Assembly: GCF_000761445.1 (NCBI RefSeq)
Contig: NZ_KN196470.1
Span: 680,699-744,698, forward strand
DNA from: Oleiagrimonas soli
GTDB taxonomy: Bacteria > Pseudomonadota > Gammaproteobacteria > Xanthomonadales > Rhodanobacteraceae
Direction of reading: 5' to 3'
Length of the DNA stretch: 64,000 nucleotides
In this document: positions 8,676 to 16,729 of the stretch, piece by piece
How the letters are laid out: every line of letters starts with the position of its first letter
How positions within the stretch are numbered: position 1 is the first letter of the stretch
Notes under the pieces: generated by a model
The model's input: only the letters and a program-made list of their open reading frames with translations
Databases searched by the model: none
Told to the model about the DNA's origin: nothing
Program-made: the position numbers and the translations under genes

Positions 8676-8825
8676 GGATCGTGTTCTCCCCTTGCTTCGT
8701 TGTGGCGCGGCCCCCCGGCCGCCAGCCGGTTTCAAGAGTAAGCGGGCCGGAGCAGGGCCGCAACGCACGTCGATGGTTTTCCGTTCAATCCAGTGCGCCC
8801 GCGGGCGCGGAAGGAAGCTCACCGC

Positions 8826-10139
8826 ATGAACACTACATCGCTGAAATATCAGACCGGTTTCGGCAACGAGTTCGCCACCGAGGCGGTGCCTGGCGCGTTG
8901 CCCGAGGGCCGCAACTCGCCGCAGCGCGTCGCGCACGGGCTGTACGCCGAGCAGCTGTCCGGCACGGCGTTCACCGCGCCGCGTCACGTGAACCGCCGCA
9001 GCTGGCTGTACCGCATCCGGCCCGCGGCGATGCATCCGCCGTTCGAGCCGCTGGCGCACGCCACGCTGCACAACCGCTTCGACGAGGCGCCAGCCTCGCC
9101 GAACCAGCTGCGTTGGGGGCCGCATCCGATGCCCGAGGGCGAGGCGGATTTCGTCGACGGCCTGTTCACCATGGCTGGCAACGGCGGCCCGGCGGCGCAG
9201 AACGGCATCGGCATTCATCTGTATGCCGCCAACCGCGACATGCACCACCGCTTCTTCTACGACGCCGACGGCGAGCTGATGATCGTGCCGCAGGCCGGCC
9301 GGCTGCGCATCGCCACCGAGATGGGCGTGCTGGAGGTCGAGCCGCAGCAAATCGCGGTGATCCCGCGCGGCGTGCGCTTCGCGGTGACGCTGCCCGACGG
9401 CAGCGCACGCGGCTACGTCTGCGAGAACTTCGGCGCCATGCTGCGTCTGCCGGAGCTGGGGCCGATCGGCTCCAACGGCCTGGCCAACGCGCGCGACTTC
9501 GAGACGCCGGTCGCGGCCTACGTGGACGAAGAGGGCGCGTTCGAGCTGGTCGCCAAGTTCCAGGGCCAGCTGTGGCGCACCGCGCTCGGTCATCACCCGC
9601 TGGACGTGGTGACCTGGCACGGCAACTACGCGCCGTATCGCTACGATCTGCGCCGCTTCAACACCATCGGCTCGATCAGCTACGACCACCCGGACCCGTC
9701 GATCTTCACCGTGCTGACCTCGCCCAGCGACACGCCTGGCACGGCGAACATGGACTTTGCCATCTTCCCGCCGCGCTGGCTGGTGGCCGAGGACACCTTC
9801 CGTCCGCCGTGGTATCACCGCAATGTCGCCAGCGAGTACATGGGCCTGGTGCACGGCGAGTACGACGCCAAGGAAGCCGGCGACGAGAATGACGGTTTCG
9901 TGCCGGGCGGTTCGTCGCTGCACAACTGCATGAGCGGGCACGGTCCCGACGCGGCCAGTTTCGAGAAGGCCTCGGCCGGCGACACGTCGAAGCCGCAGCA
10001 CATCGTCGATACCATGGCCTTCATGTTCGAGACCCGCGCGGTGATCCATCCGACGCGCCAGGCGCTGCAGTCGCCGCGGCTGCAGTCGGGTTACTACCGC
10101 TGCTGGCAAGACCTCAAGAAGCATTTCAAGGCGCCCTGA
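8826..10139 (+). CDS. hmgA: Homogentisate 1,2-dioxygenase
   Basis: Fe(II) dioxygenase that cleaves homogentisate to maleylacetoacetate. It has 437 residues from ATG 8826. It opens with the family motif [19 protein letters not shown] and carries the C-terminal cupin region with the ligand histidines and glutamate ([20 protein letters not shown]). [14 protein letters not shown] is also diagnostic. The frame is open 11 codons upstream, but GGAAG precedes 8826. It has its own promoter region (8676-8825, shared divergently with the DUF5362-like gene) and is followed 34 bp later by fumarylacetoacetase. Confidence 0.97.
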   Translation: MNTTSLKYQTGFGNEFATEAVPGALPEGRNSPQRVAHGLYAEQLSGTAFTAPRHVNRRSWLYRIRPAAMHPPFEPLAHATLHNRFDEAPASPNQLRWGPHPMPEGEADFVDGLFTMAGNGGPAAQNGIGIHLYAANRDMHHRFFYDADGELMIVPQAGRLRIATEMGVLEVEPQQIAVIPRGVRFAVTLPDGSARGYVCENFGAMLRLPELGPIGSNGLANARDFETPVAAYVDEEGAFELVAKFQGQLWRTALGHHPLDVVTWHGNYAPYRYDLRRFNTIGSISYDHPDPSIFTVLTSPSDTPGTANMDFAIFPPRWLVAEDTFRPPWYHRNVASEYMGLVHGEYDAKEAGDENDGFVPGGSSLHNCMSGHGPDAASFEKASAGDTSKPQHIVDTMAFMFETRAVIHPTRQALQSPRLQSGYYRCWQDLKKHFKAP

Positions 10140-10173
10140 GCGCCGCACGCACACCCAGAAAAAAGGATTCGCG

Positions 10174-11157
10174 ATGAAACTCGGTTCCCTGAAAGCCGGC
10201 GGCCGCGACGGCACCCTGATCGTCGTCAGCCGCGACCTCACCCGCGCCGTCAAGGCGGACGGCATCGCCGCGACGCTGCAGGCCGCACTGGAAGACTGGT
10301 CCAACGCCGCGCCGCGCCTCAACGCGCTCTACGATGCGCTGAACGAAGGCAAGGCCGACGGCGCGTTCGATCTCGACGAGACCGTGCTGGCCTCGCCGCT
10401 GCCGCGCGCCTACGAGTTTCTCGACGGCAGCGCCTACCTGCCGCATGTCGAGCGCGTGCGCAAGGCGCGTGGCGCCGAGGTGCCGGAGAGCTTCTACACC
10501 GATCCGTTGATGTACCAGGCCACCAGCGCCGGCTTCCTCGGACCGCGCGACGACATCGTCGTGCCCAGCGAGGACTACGGCATCGATCTGGAGGCCGAGG
10601 TCGTGGTGGTGGTCGACGACGTGCCGATGGCGGCCTCGCCGTCCGAAGCCGCCGAGCACATCCAGCTGATCGGCCTGGTCAACGACGTGTCGCTGCGCGG
10701 CCTGATTCCGGGCGAGCTGGCCAAGGGCTTCGGCTTCCTGCAATCCAAGCCGCGTTCGGCGCTGTCGCCGGTGTTCGTCACGCCGGACGAGCTGGGCGAG
10801 GCCTGGCAGGGCCACAAGCTGCACCTGCCGATGCGCACCTGGATCAACGGCGCGTGGTTCGGCGAGGCCGAGTGCGGCGTCGACATGCAGTTCGACTTCG
10901 GCCAGCTGGTCGCGCACGCGGCCAAGACCCGTCCGCTGTCGGCCGGCGCCATCGTCGGTTCCGGCACCATCGCCAACCAGGACACGTCCAAGGGCGCTTC
11001 GTGCCTGGCCGAGCAGCGCACGGTGGAGAAACTGCGCGACGGCGAACCGAAGACCCCGTTCCTGAAGTACGGCGACCGCGTGCGCATCGAGATCACCGAC
11101 AACGACGGCAAGAGCATCTTCGGCGCCATCGAACAGACGGTCGCGCCGCTGCGTTGA
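10174..11157 (+). CDS. fah: Fumarylacetoacetate hydrolase family protein (fumarylacetoacetase)
   Basis: 327 residues of the short bacterial FAH type. It hydrolyses fumarylacetoacetate to fumarate and acetoacetate, the last step of tyrosine catabolism. Visible features are the metal-binding acidic cluster in DYGIDLEAEVVVVVDDV and the core LIGLVNDVSLRGLIPGELAKGFGF, followed by SGTIANQDTSKGASCLAEQR. Start ATG 10174 has AAAAAAGG upstream. It follows hmgA by 34 bp, so the two are one operon. A strong hairpin follows the stop. Confidence 0.92.
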   Translation: MKLGSLKAGGRDGTLIVVSRDLTRAVKADGIAATLQAALEDWSNAAPRLNALYDALNEGKADGAFDLDETVLASPLPRAYEFLDGSAYLPHVERVRKARGAEVPESFYTDPLMYQATSAGFLGPRDDIVVPSEDYGIDLEAEVVVVVDDVPMAASPSEAAEHIQLIGLVNDVSLRGLIPGELAKGFGFLQSKPRSALSPVFVTPDELGEAWQGHKLHLPMRTWINGAWFGEAECGVDMQFDFGQLVAHAAKTRPLSAGAIVGSGTIANQDTSKGASCLAEQRTVEKLRDGEPKTPFLKYGDRVRIEITDNDGKSIFGAIEQTVAPLR

Positions 11158-11163
11158 ATCCCG

Positions 11164-11196
11164 CGCCGTCCGCATCGGGACACGATGCGGACGGCG
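11164..11196. terminator. Strong hairpin at the end of hmgA-fah
   Basis: Perfect 14-bp inverted repeat (left arm CGCCGTCCGCATCG, loop GGACA), 6 bp after the fah stop. It lacks a T-run but is long and fully paired, and it separates fah from the hemN control region. Confidence 0.6.
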
Positions 11197-11209
11197 TTCG
11201 CGTCCGGAC

Positions 11210-11223
11210 TTGATCAGAGTCAA
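11210..11223. promoter_or_regulatory. FNR/ANR-type box upstream of hemN
   Basis: TTGAT-CAGA-GTCAA matches the FNR/ANR consensus TTGAT-N4-ATCAA at nine of ten defined positions. It is centred 42.5 bp before the hemN ATG. Oxygen-independent coproporphyrinogen oxidase genes are classic FNR/ANR targets, so the site is very likely functional. Confidence 0.75.
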
Positions 11224-11240
11224 GATCGCCGCGGAGCTGC

Positions 11241-11257
11241 GGGCGCAGACTGCGCCC
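11241..11257 (+). promoter_or_regulatory. Hairpin between ribosome-binding site and hemN start
   Basis: GGGCGCAG / CTGCGCCC are complementary arms around one base, ending one base before the first ATG. The only purine-rich site, GGAG (11233-11236), lies upstream of it. Folding would bring GGAG to about five bases from the ATG; without folding the spacing is 22 bases. Confidence 0.35.
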
Positions 11258-11258
11258 C

Positions 11259-12659
11259 ATGATGAACGCCTCCGACGCTCCCGTATTCGATCCCGAGCTG
11301 ATCGCGCGGTACGACACCAGCGGTCCGCGCTACACCAGCTACCCGACCGCGCCGCACTTCGTCGACAGTTTCGACGAGACGGCCCTGCGCACGGCGATCC
11401 AGATTTCCAACGAGGAGCCGATCCCCAGTCCGCTGTCGCTGTACGTGCATGTGCCGTTCTGCTTCAGTCCGTGCTTCTACTGCGGATGTAATCGCATCAT
11501 CACGCGCGACATCGGTCGCGCCGACGCCTATCTGGAACGCCTGTACCGCGAGATCGAGCTGACCGCGCCGTTGTTCGACCGCGACCGGGTGGTGCGGCAA
11601 CTGCATTTCGGCGGGGGCACACCCAACTTTCTCGATCTGCCGCGCATGCGCGAGGTGCTGCACGTGCTGGGCAGCCACTTCCACCTGAGCGGCGATGCGC
11701 ACCGCGAGTTCGGCATCGAGATCGATCCGCGCTATGTCGACGTCGACTACATCCGCGGTCTGGGCGAGGCGGGCATGAACCGCATGTCGATCGGCATCCA
11801 GGATTTCGATCCCGAGGTGCAGCGCGCGGTCAACCGCGTGCAGAGCGTGGCCCAGGTCGCCGCCATCATGCGCGCCGGCCGCGAACACGGTTTCGGTTCG
11901 ATCAGCGTGGATCTGATCTACGGTTTGCCGCACCAGACCGTGGCGCGGTTCACGCACACCCTGGATCAGGTCATCGCGTTGCAGCCCGATCGCATCGCGA
12001 CCTACAGCTACGCGCATTTGCCGCAGCTGTTCAAGGCGCAGCGGCGACTCGAGCGCGAAGCGCTGCCGGATGCATCGACCAAGCTGGCGCTGTTCGGGCG
12101 CACGCTGGAGCGACTGACCGAGGCCGGCTACGTCTACATCGGCATGGACCACTTCGCCCGCGCCGACGACGATCTCGCGAAGGCGCAGCGCGCCGGCACG
12201 CTGCAGCGCAACTTCCAGGGCTATTCCACGCACGGCGACTGCGACATCGTCGGCCTGGGCGTCAGTTCGATCGGCCGCATCGGTTCGACCTACAGCCAGA
12301 ACGCGCGCGATCTGGCCGCGTATTACAGCGCGCTGGACACCGGTCATCTGCCGGTGGTGCGCGGGTTGCAGTTGACCACGGACGACCTGATCCGCCGCGA
12401 GCTGATCGGCGAGCTGATGTGCCACGGCGAGGTCGACAAGGCCGTGTTCGGCGCGCGTCACGATCTGCGTTTCGACGCCTACTTCGCCGACGACCTGCAA
12501 CGCCTGGCGCCGCTGGTGGCGGATGGTCTGGCCGTGGTCGACAGCGCGTGCGTGCGCGTGACCCCGCGAGGGCGGCTGCTGATACGCCACATCGCGATGT
12601 GCTTCGACGCCTATCTGCACGGCGGCGACAAGCGCGCACGCTATTCGAAGGCGATCTGA
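11259..12659 (+). CDS. hemN: Oxygen-independent coproporphyrinogen III oxidase
   Basis: Radical-SAM enzyme that decarboxylates coproporphyrinogen III to protoporphyrinogen IX without oxygen. It has 466 residues, full length for HemN. The cluster motif is C-x3-C-x2-C-x-C in PFCFSPCFYCGCNR at about residues 67-76. HFGGGTPNFL, MDHFARADDDLAKA and the C-terminal HemN domain (THGDCDIVGLGVSSIG) are also clear. The start is ATG 11259 or the adjacent ATG 11262. An FNR-type box upstream predicts induction when oxygen is low. Single gene unit. Confidence 0.96.
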   Translation: MMNASDAPVFDPELIARYDTSGPRYTSYPTAPHFVDSFDETALRTAIQISNEEPIPSPLSLYVHVPFCFSPCFYCGCNRIITRDIGRADAYLERLYREIELTAPLFDRDRVVRQLHFGGGTPNFLDLPRMREVLHVLGSHFHLSGDAHREFGIEIDPRYVDVDYIRGLGEAGMNRMSIGIQDFDPEVQRAVNRVQSVAQVAAIMRAGREHGFGSISVDLIYGLPHQTVARFTHTLDQVIALQPDRIATYSYAHLPQLFKAQRRLEREALPDASTKLALFGRTLERLTEAGYVYIGMDHFARADDDLAKAQRAGTLQRNFQGYSTHGDCDIVGLGVSSIGRIGSTYSQNARDLAAYYSALDTGHLPVVRGLQLTTDDLIRRELIGELMCHGEVDKAVFGARHDLRFDAYFADDLQRLAPLVADGLAVVDSACVRVTPRGRLLIRHIAMCFDAYLHGGDKRARYSKAI

Positions 12660-12742
12660 ACGGCGCGTCGCGAACGCCGTCGGCGCGGGCCTCGGCTGCG
12701 TTATCCTGAGGGCTGGTTTTTCATTCCCTCACGAGGTGCAGC

Positions 12743-13243
12743 ATGTCCGAAGTCACGTTCCAGGGTCAGCCGATCCGCGTCGACGGTGCGTTTCCGTCCA
12801 AGGGCCAGCACGCGCCCGCCTTCACGCTGGTCAACAAGGACCTGCAGGACGTCGGCCTGGACGCCTTCGCCGGCAAGCGCAAGGTGCTGAACATCTTCCC
12901 CAGCGTCGACACCGGCGTGTGCGCCGCCTCGGTGCGCCGCTTCAACGAACTGGCGTCGGATCTCGACGACACCGCGGTGCTGTGCATTTCGGCCGACTTG
13001 CCGTTCGCGCAGGCGCGTTTCTGCGGCGCCGAAGGCCTGGACCACGTGGCCATGCTGTCGACGATGCGCGGCCGTGCGTTCCTCAACGATTATGGCGTCG
13101 TGCTGGCCGAAGGCCCGTTGGCCGGTCTGGCCGCGCGCGCCGTGGTGGTGCTGGACGCGTCGGACCAGGTGATCCATGCCCAGCTGGTCGGCGAGATCGC
13201 CGAGGAGCCGGACTACGACGCCGCGCTGGCGGCGCTGCGCTGA
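12743..13243 (+). CDS. tpx: Thiol peroxidase (Tpx, atypical 2-Cys peroxiredoxin)
   Basis: 166-residue peroxiredoxin that reduces alkyl and hydrogen peroxides using thioredoxin. The peroxidatic cysteine is C60 in [15 protein letters not shown] and the resolving cysteine C94 in QARFCGAEG, the spacing of the Tpx class. [15 protein letters not shown] is the N-terminal family segment. ATG 12743 has an ACGAGG site upstream. Single gene, convergent with the LCAT-like hydrolase (23 bp between stops). Confidence 0.95.
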   Translation: MSEVTFQGQPIRVDGAFPSKGQHAPAFTLVNKDLQDVGLDAFAGKRKVLNIFPSVDTGVCAASVRRFNELASDLDDTAVLCISADLPFAQARFCGAEGLDHVAMLSTMRGRAFLNDYGVVLAEGPLAGLAARAVVVLDASDQVIHAQLVGEIAEEPDYDAALAALR

Positions 13244-13266
13244 ACTCCGGACGCGCCGCATCGCGA

Positions 13267-14445
13267 TCAGGCGATGTGTGCGTCGAAGCTGGACGGCGTG
13301 CCGTCCCACGGCTCGAAATAGCTGCGTCCCGCGCGGTCCACGGAATGCTGTGGGCCGCGTCGCGTCATGCGCAGCGCGCGTTTGCCTTCCAGCCACAGCG
13401 AGGTGAGGTTGGTGACGCGCTCGTTGCGGCACAGCAGCGCGTGTTCGCCGGCATCGCCGAAGGCCGCCAGCGTCACCCCCTTGATCGCGGCGCTGAGGAC
13501 ATGCACGCGGCCGTCGCCGTGGCGGTCGGCGACGGCATGCGCGAAATCGAACCAGTTCGGGTTGCGGGTGTTCTGCGTCTGTACCGGCAGCGTGTGGTGT
13601 GTCGGCAGGCCGGCGCCGCACAGCACCAGCACCTTGTCGGCGGCGCGCGCCAGCGCCGCATCGCTCAGCATGGGCGCGGTGCTCCTGCCGTTCTGACGTG
13701 CGCGGCGGCCGCGGATGAAGGCTTCGGCGTCGCGCAGGAAGGACGGCTGGAATTCGCTGTTGTCGCGCACGTTGGCCTGCCAGTTCGCGGGATCGAACAG
13801 GTCGACGTCGCGGCCGTTCTCGTCCACCGCGGCCTGCGCCCAGGACGGCGTCATCTGGTACACGGACGGGAAGGTGCGGGCGATGCGGCGATAGTCTTCG
13901 TCGGTGCCGAACCAGCCGTCCTTCTCGCCCACCACCAGCGCATAGGGCGCGCCGATCGCGCCGCGGAACGGCGGCGCGATAAACACCACGCGGCCAATAC
14001 CGTCGAACGGATCGCGCGCGTTGCGCAGAGCCAAGGCGGAGCGCAGCAGCAGCCCGCCCAGGCTGTGGGTGACGAACTTCAATTCCGGCGAGCGACCGGC
14101 GGCCTGCTCGCGACCGGCGATCTCGTGCATGGCCCGCACCAGATTCGCGGCGGACAGTTCCAGCGGTTTGCGCCAGTCGTAGCTGAGCGCATAGACCGGC
14201 TCCGGCTTCTGCCACGCGCGCAGCTTGTCGATGATCGAACCGTAGGCGTAGTGGATCAGGCGCGAAGGCCGCATCCAGTGCCCGTCGTGGGCGTCATAGC
14301 GGCCTTCGGTGAGGGCGAAGTCGAGCGGATTCTCGATGATGTCGCCGATCACCATGTCCTCCAGCGACCAGCGTCGGGGCCAGTCCAGCGGGTAGGTGTC
14401 GACGAGTTCGGAGCCCTTGATGCCGGGCAGGAAGAGAATGGCCAT
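13267..14445 (-). CDS. LCAT-like alpha/beta-hydrolase
   Basis: 392 residues with features of lecithin:cholesterol acyltransferase-type lipases: N-terminal FLPGIKGSELVD, central YALSYDWRKPL, nucleophile elbow FVTHSLGGLLL (Ser at about 128; the usual first Gly of GxSxG is Thr) and VVFIAPPFRG. No clear signal peptide is present, so it is probably cytosolic. The catalytic Asp and His are not assigned with certainty. Substrate unknown; esterase, phospholipase or acyltransferase activity would fit. Single gene. Confidence 0.65.
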   Translation of the reverse strand: MAILFLPGIKGSELVDTYPLDWPRRWSLEDMVIGDIIENPLDFALTEGRYDAHDGHWMRPSRLIHYAYGSIIDKLRAWQKPEPVYALSYDWRKPLELSAANLVRAMHEIAGREQAAGRSPELKFVTHSLGGLLLRSALALRNARDPFDGIGRVVFIAPPFRGAIGAPYALVVGEKDGWFGTDEDYRRIARTFPSVYQMTPSWAQAAVDENGRDVDLFDPANWQANVRDNSEFQPSFLRDAEAFIRGRRARQNGRSTAPMLSDAALARAADKVLVLCGAGLPTHHTLPVQTQNTRNPNWFDFAHAVADRHGDGRVHVLSAAIKGVTLAAFGDAGEHALLCRNERVTNLTSLWLEGKRALRMTRRGPQHSVDRAGRSYFEPWDGTPSSFDAHIA

Positions 14446-14518
14446 GAGCGCATGCTGTGGTCGCGGGGGCTTTCGAGTCTATCGTGCCTGTCGTTCAGCG
14501 AGCGACGCGCGGTCGACA

Positions 14519-14550
14519 AAAAGCCCGCATGTCAGAACATGCGGGCTTTT
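14519..14550. terminator. Rho-independent terminator of gap
   Basis: Perfect 14-bp arms beginning AAAAGCCCGC, with a 4-base loop CAGA. A-run on one side and T-run on the other make it usable in both directions. It lies 43 bp downstream of the gap stop on minus. Confidence 0.9.
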
Positions 14551-14593
14551 GGGGATGGGACGTTGCCTTGTCTGTCGAGGCAGATCCCCGGAC

Positions 14594-15607
14594 TCAGCTG
14601 GCCGCCATCAGTGCTTTGGTCATGTCCAGCATGCGGTTGGAGAAGCCCCACTCGTTGTCGTACCACGACAGCACCTTGACCAGGGTGCCGTCCATGACGC
14701 GGGTCTGGGTGGCGTCGTAGGTCGAGGAGGCCGGGTTGTGGTTGAAGTCGACCGACACCAGCGGCTTGGTGTTGACCGCCAGGATGCCCTTCAGCGGGCC
14801 GTCGGCGGCGGCCTTCACGACCTGGTCGACTTCTTCCTTGGTGGTCTCGCGCGCGGCGACGAAGGACAGGTCGACGACCGACACGTTGATGGTCGGCACG
14901 CGCATGGCGAAGCCGTCCAGCTTGCCGTTCAGTTCCGGCAGCACCAGGCCGACCGCGGCGGCGGCACCGGTCTTGGTCGGAATCTGGCTCATGGTCGCCG
15001 AGCGGGCGCGGCGCAGGTCCTTGTGGAAGACGTCGGTCAGCACCTGGTCGTTGGTGTAGGCGTGGATCGTGGTCATCAGGCCGTGCACGATGCCGATGCC
15101 GTCGTTCAGGGCCTTGGCCAGCGGCGCCAGGCAGTTGGTGGTGCAGCTGGCGTTGGAGATGACCTGATGGTCGGCGGTCAGCTGGTCGTGGTTGACGCCG
15201 TAGACGAAGGTACCGTCGATGTCGCTGCCGCCCGGCGCGGAGATGATGACCTTCTTCGCGCCCGCGGCGATGTGCGCGCCGGCCTTTTCCTTGGTGGTGA
15301 ACAGGCCGGTGCATTCCAGCACCACGTCCACGCCCATCGCGCCCCACGGCAGCTTGGACGGATCGCGCTCGGCGCAGACCTTTATGCGGTCGCCGTTGAC
15401 GACGAGATCGCCGCCTTCGACGCTCACTTCGCCCGGGAACTTGCCGTGCGCGGTGTCGTACTGCGTCAGGTGCGCGTTGGTCTCGGCATCGCCGAGGTCG
15501 TTGACGGCGACGATCTGGATCTCGTTCGTGCGTCCGCTCTCGTAGAGCGCGCGCAGCACATTCCGACCGATGCGGCCGTAGCCGTTGATGGCAACCTTGA
15601 TGGCCAT
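14594..15607 (-). CDS. gapA: Glyceraldehyde-3-phosphate dehydrogenase, type I
   Basis: 337-residue NAD-dependent GAPDH. Rossmann motif [15 protein letters not shown] at 8-22, catalytic cysteine C155 in [15 protein letters not shown] and the expected histidine in HAYTNDQ. Asp36 in AVND favours NAD. The ATG at 15607 has AGAGGAAG upstream. Single transcription unit ending at the hairpin 14519-14550. Confidence 0.97.
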   Translation of the reverse strand: MAIKVAINGYGRIGRNVLRALYESGRTNEIQIVAVNDLGDAETNAHLTQYDTAHGKFPGEVSVEGGDLVVNGDRIKVCAERDPSKLPWGAMGVDVVLECTGLFTTKEKAGAHIAAGAKKVIISAPGGSDIDGTFVYGVNHDQLTADHQVISNASCTTNCLAPLAKALNDGIGIVHGLMTTIHAYTNDQVLTDVFHKDLRRARSATMSQIPTKTGAAAAVGLVLPELNGKLDGFAMRVPTINVSVVDLSFVAARETTKEEVDQVVKAAADGPLKGILAVNTKPLVSVDFNHNPASSTYDATQTRVMDGTLVKVLSWYDNEWGFSNRMLDMTKALMAAS

Positions 15608-15728
15608 GGAGCAACTTCCTCTGATGCGGTGAAGGCGGATACGGCCCGGGAGCGGGTCGCGCAGAGGGCCATTTTAGCCGGAATGGACCGCGCGCTCACC
15701 CCGTGCGGTCATAAGACGTCCGCAGGGT

Positions 15729-16172
15729 TCAGCCGGCCTGCAGTTTCGCCCGCACGACGGGTTCGAGACGGTCCAGTCCGGCCTCGCGCCCATGCGCCAC
15801 GGCATCCTCGACCGACAGGCCGTCGATCCAGCCGGCTTTCAGCGCGACCAGGGCGCCCACGCGCTGACCGCTGGCGCAATGCACCAGCATGCGGCTGGCT
15901 TCGTGCTGCTGCATCGCCTCGGCCAGCCTGGCGGCGGCGGCGCGGGTCAGGTCGTCGGGGTTGGCGACCGGAATGTGCACATACGTCATGCCCTGTGCCT
16001 GCACCGCGGCAGCCTCGTTCCAGTCGCCCTGTTCGGCCTGCGGGCGCAGGTTGACCACGCACTGCCCGCCCTCGCGGGCGAACGCGGCGAGCTGTTCCTC
16101 GCTAGGCTGGCCGCCGCAGTAGGCGCCAGCGCCGGGACGGCATTGATTGGGGGCGAAGTGGAAGTCGTTCAT
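15729..16172 (-). CDS. blh: DUF442/TIGR01244-type phosphatase-like sulfur transferase (Blh-type domain)
   Basis: 147 residues from ATG 16172 (MNDFHFAPNQ, GGAG upstream). Protein-tyrosine-phosphatase-like fold with the C-x5-R loop VHCASGQRVGAL near residue 101. In other proteobacteria this domain is found alone or fused to a sulfur dioxygenase and lies in BigR/SQR-type sulfide-oxidation loci; the exact reaction is not firmly known. It lies 26 bp downstream of the BigR-like repressor, in one minus-strand operon. That context supports a role in sulfide or persulfide metabolism. Confidence 0.8.
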   Translation of the reverse strand: MNDFHFAPNQCRPGAGAYCGGQPSEEQLAAFAREGGQCVVNLRPQAEQGDWNEAAAVQAQGMTYVHIPVANPDDLTRAAAARLAEAMQQHEASRMLVHCASGQRVGALVALKAGWIDGLSVEDAVAHGREAGLDRLEPVVRAKLQAG

Positions 16173-16198
16173 GCGTGCTCCGAAGGGCAGGGGTGGAT

Positions 16199-16558
16199 TC
16201 ATTCGCGTCCGGAAACCGGTGTGCACAGGCTGGCTTCCGCGTCCGGCGCGCAGTAGATGCCATACAGCGTGGCGATGATTCGTTGCGCCGGACCGCTTTC
16301 CAGCGCGTACCAAATCGACTGCGACTCGCGGCGCGTACGCACCAGCCGGTCTTCGCGCAGACGCGCCAGATGCTGCGACAGCGCCGACTGGCTCAGTTCC
16401 GGCAGTTCCTCGTTGAGCTGGCCGACCGAGCGCTCGCCGTCGACCAGCAGGCACAGCAGGCGCAAGCGTTGCGGGTTGCCCAGCGTCTTCAGCAGTCGCG
16501 CCGCTTCGTTGGCGCGTTCTTGCATGTGGGTTGGGTCGAAATTCTCGGGCAGGCCCAT
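16199..16558 (-). CDS. bigR: ArsR-family repressor of the BigR/SqrR type
   Basis: 119-residue winged-helix repressor. ANEAARLLKTLGNPQRLRLLC and the recognition region SQSALSQHLARLREDRLVRTRRE match BigR/SqrR proteins, which sense (per)sulfide through two cysteines. C36 (end of the alpha-2 segment) and C103 (IYC near the C-terminus) correspond to that pair; a third Cys is at 112. ATG 16558 has GAGGAA upstream. It is divergent from sqr with AT-rich control DNA between, and co-directional with the DUF442 gene. Loss of repression on sulfide exposure is the expected behaviour. Confidence 0.85.
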   Translation of the reverse strand: MGLPENFDPTHMQERANEAARLLKTLGNPQRLRLLCLLVDGERSVGQLNEELPELSQSALSQHLARLREDRLVRTRRESQSIWYALESGPAQRIIATLYGIYCAPDAEASLCTPVSGRE

Positions 16559-16614
16559 GGGGTGTTCCTCGCGTACGTTGGATCGGCAGCGGCGACGCGG
16601 GGAATTTATCACGC

Positions 16615-16644
16615 TTGCTAAATAAGTAAAAGCTAAATTAGAAT
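16615..16644. promoter_or_regulatory. sqr promoter with overlapping GCTAAAT direct repeats (candidate BigR-like operator)
   Basis: On plus, TTGCTA (16615-16620), 18 bp, then TAGAAT (16639-16644) form a plausible promoter. Two identical heptamers GCTAAAT (16617-16623 and 16632-16638) overlap the -35 and spacer, 15 bp apart. On minus, TTTTAC and TAAATT with 17-bp spacing could drive the repressor gene. The AT-rich patch stands out from its surroundings and is where a BigR-like protein would be expected to bind. Confidence 0.5.
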
Positions 16645-16729
16645 TCATCCCATGGCGCGAGGGCATGCGAACAGCGGCCCGCGCGAACAACCAGAGTCCG
16701 CGATGACGCGGAGGCGGAGGAATCGAATC

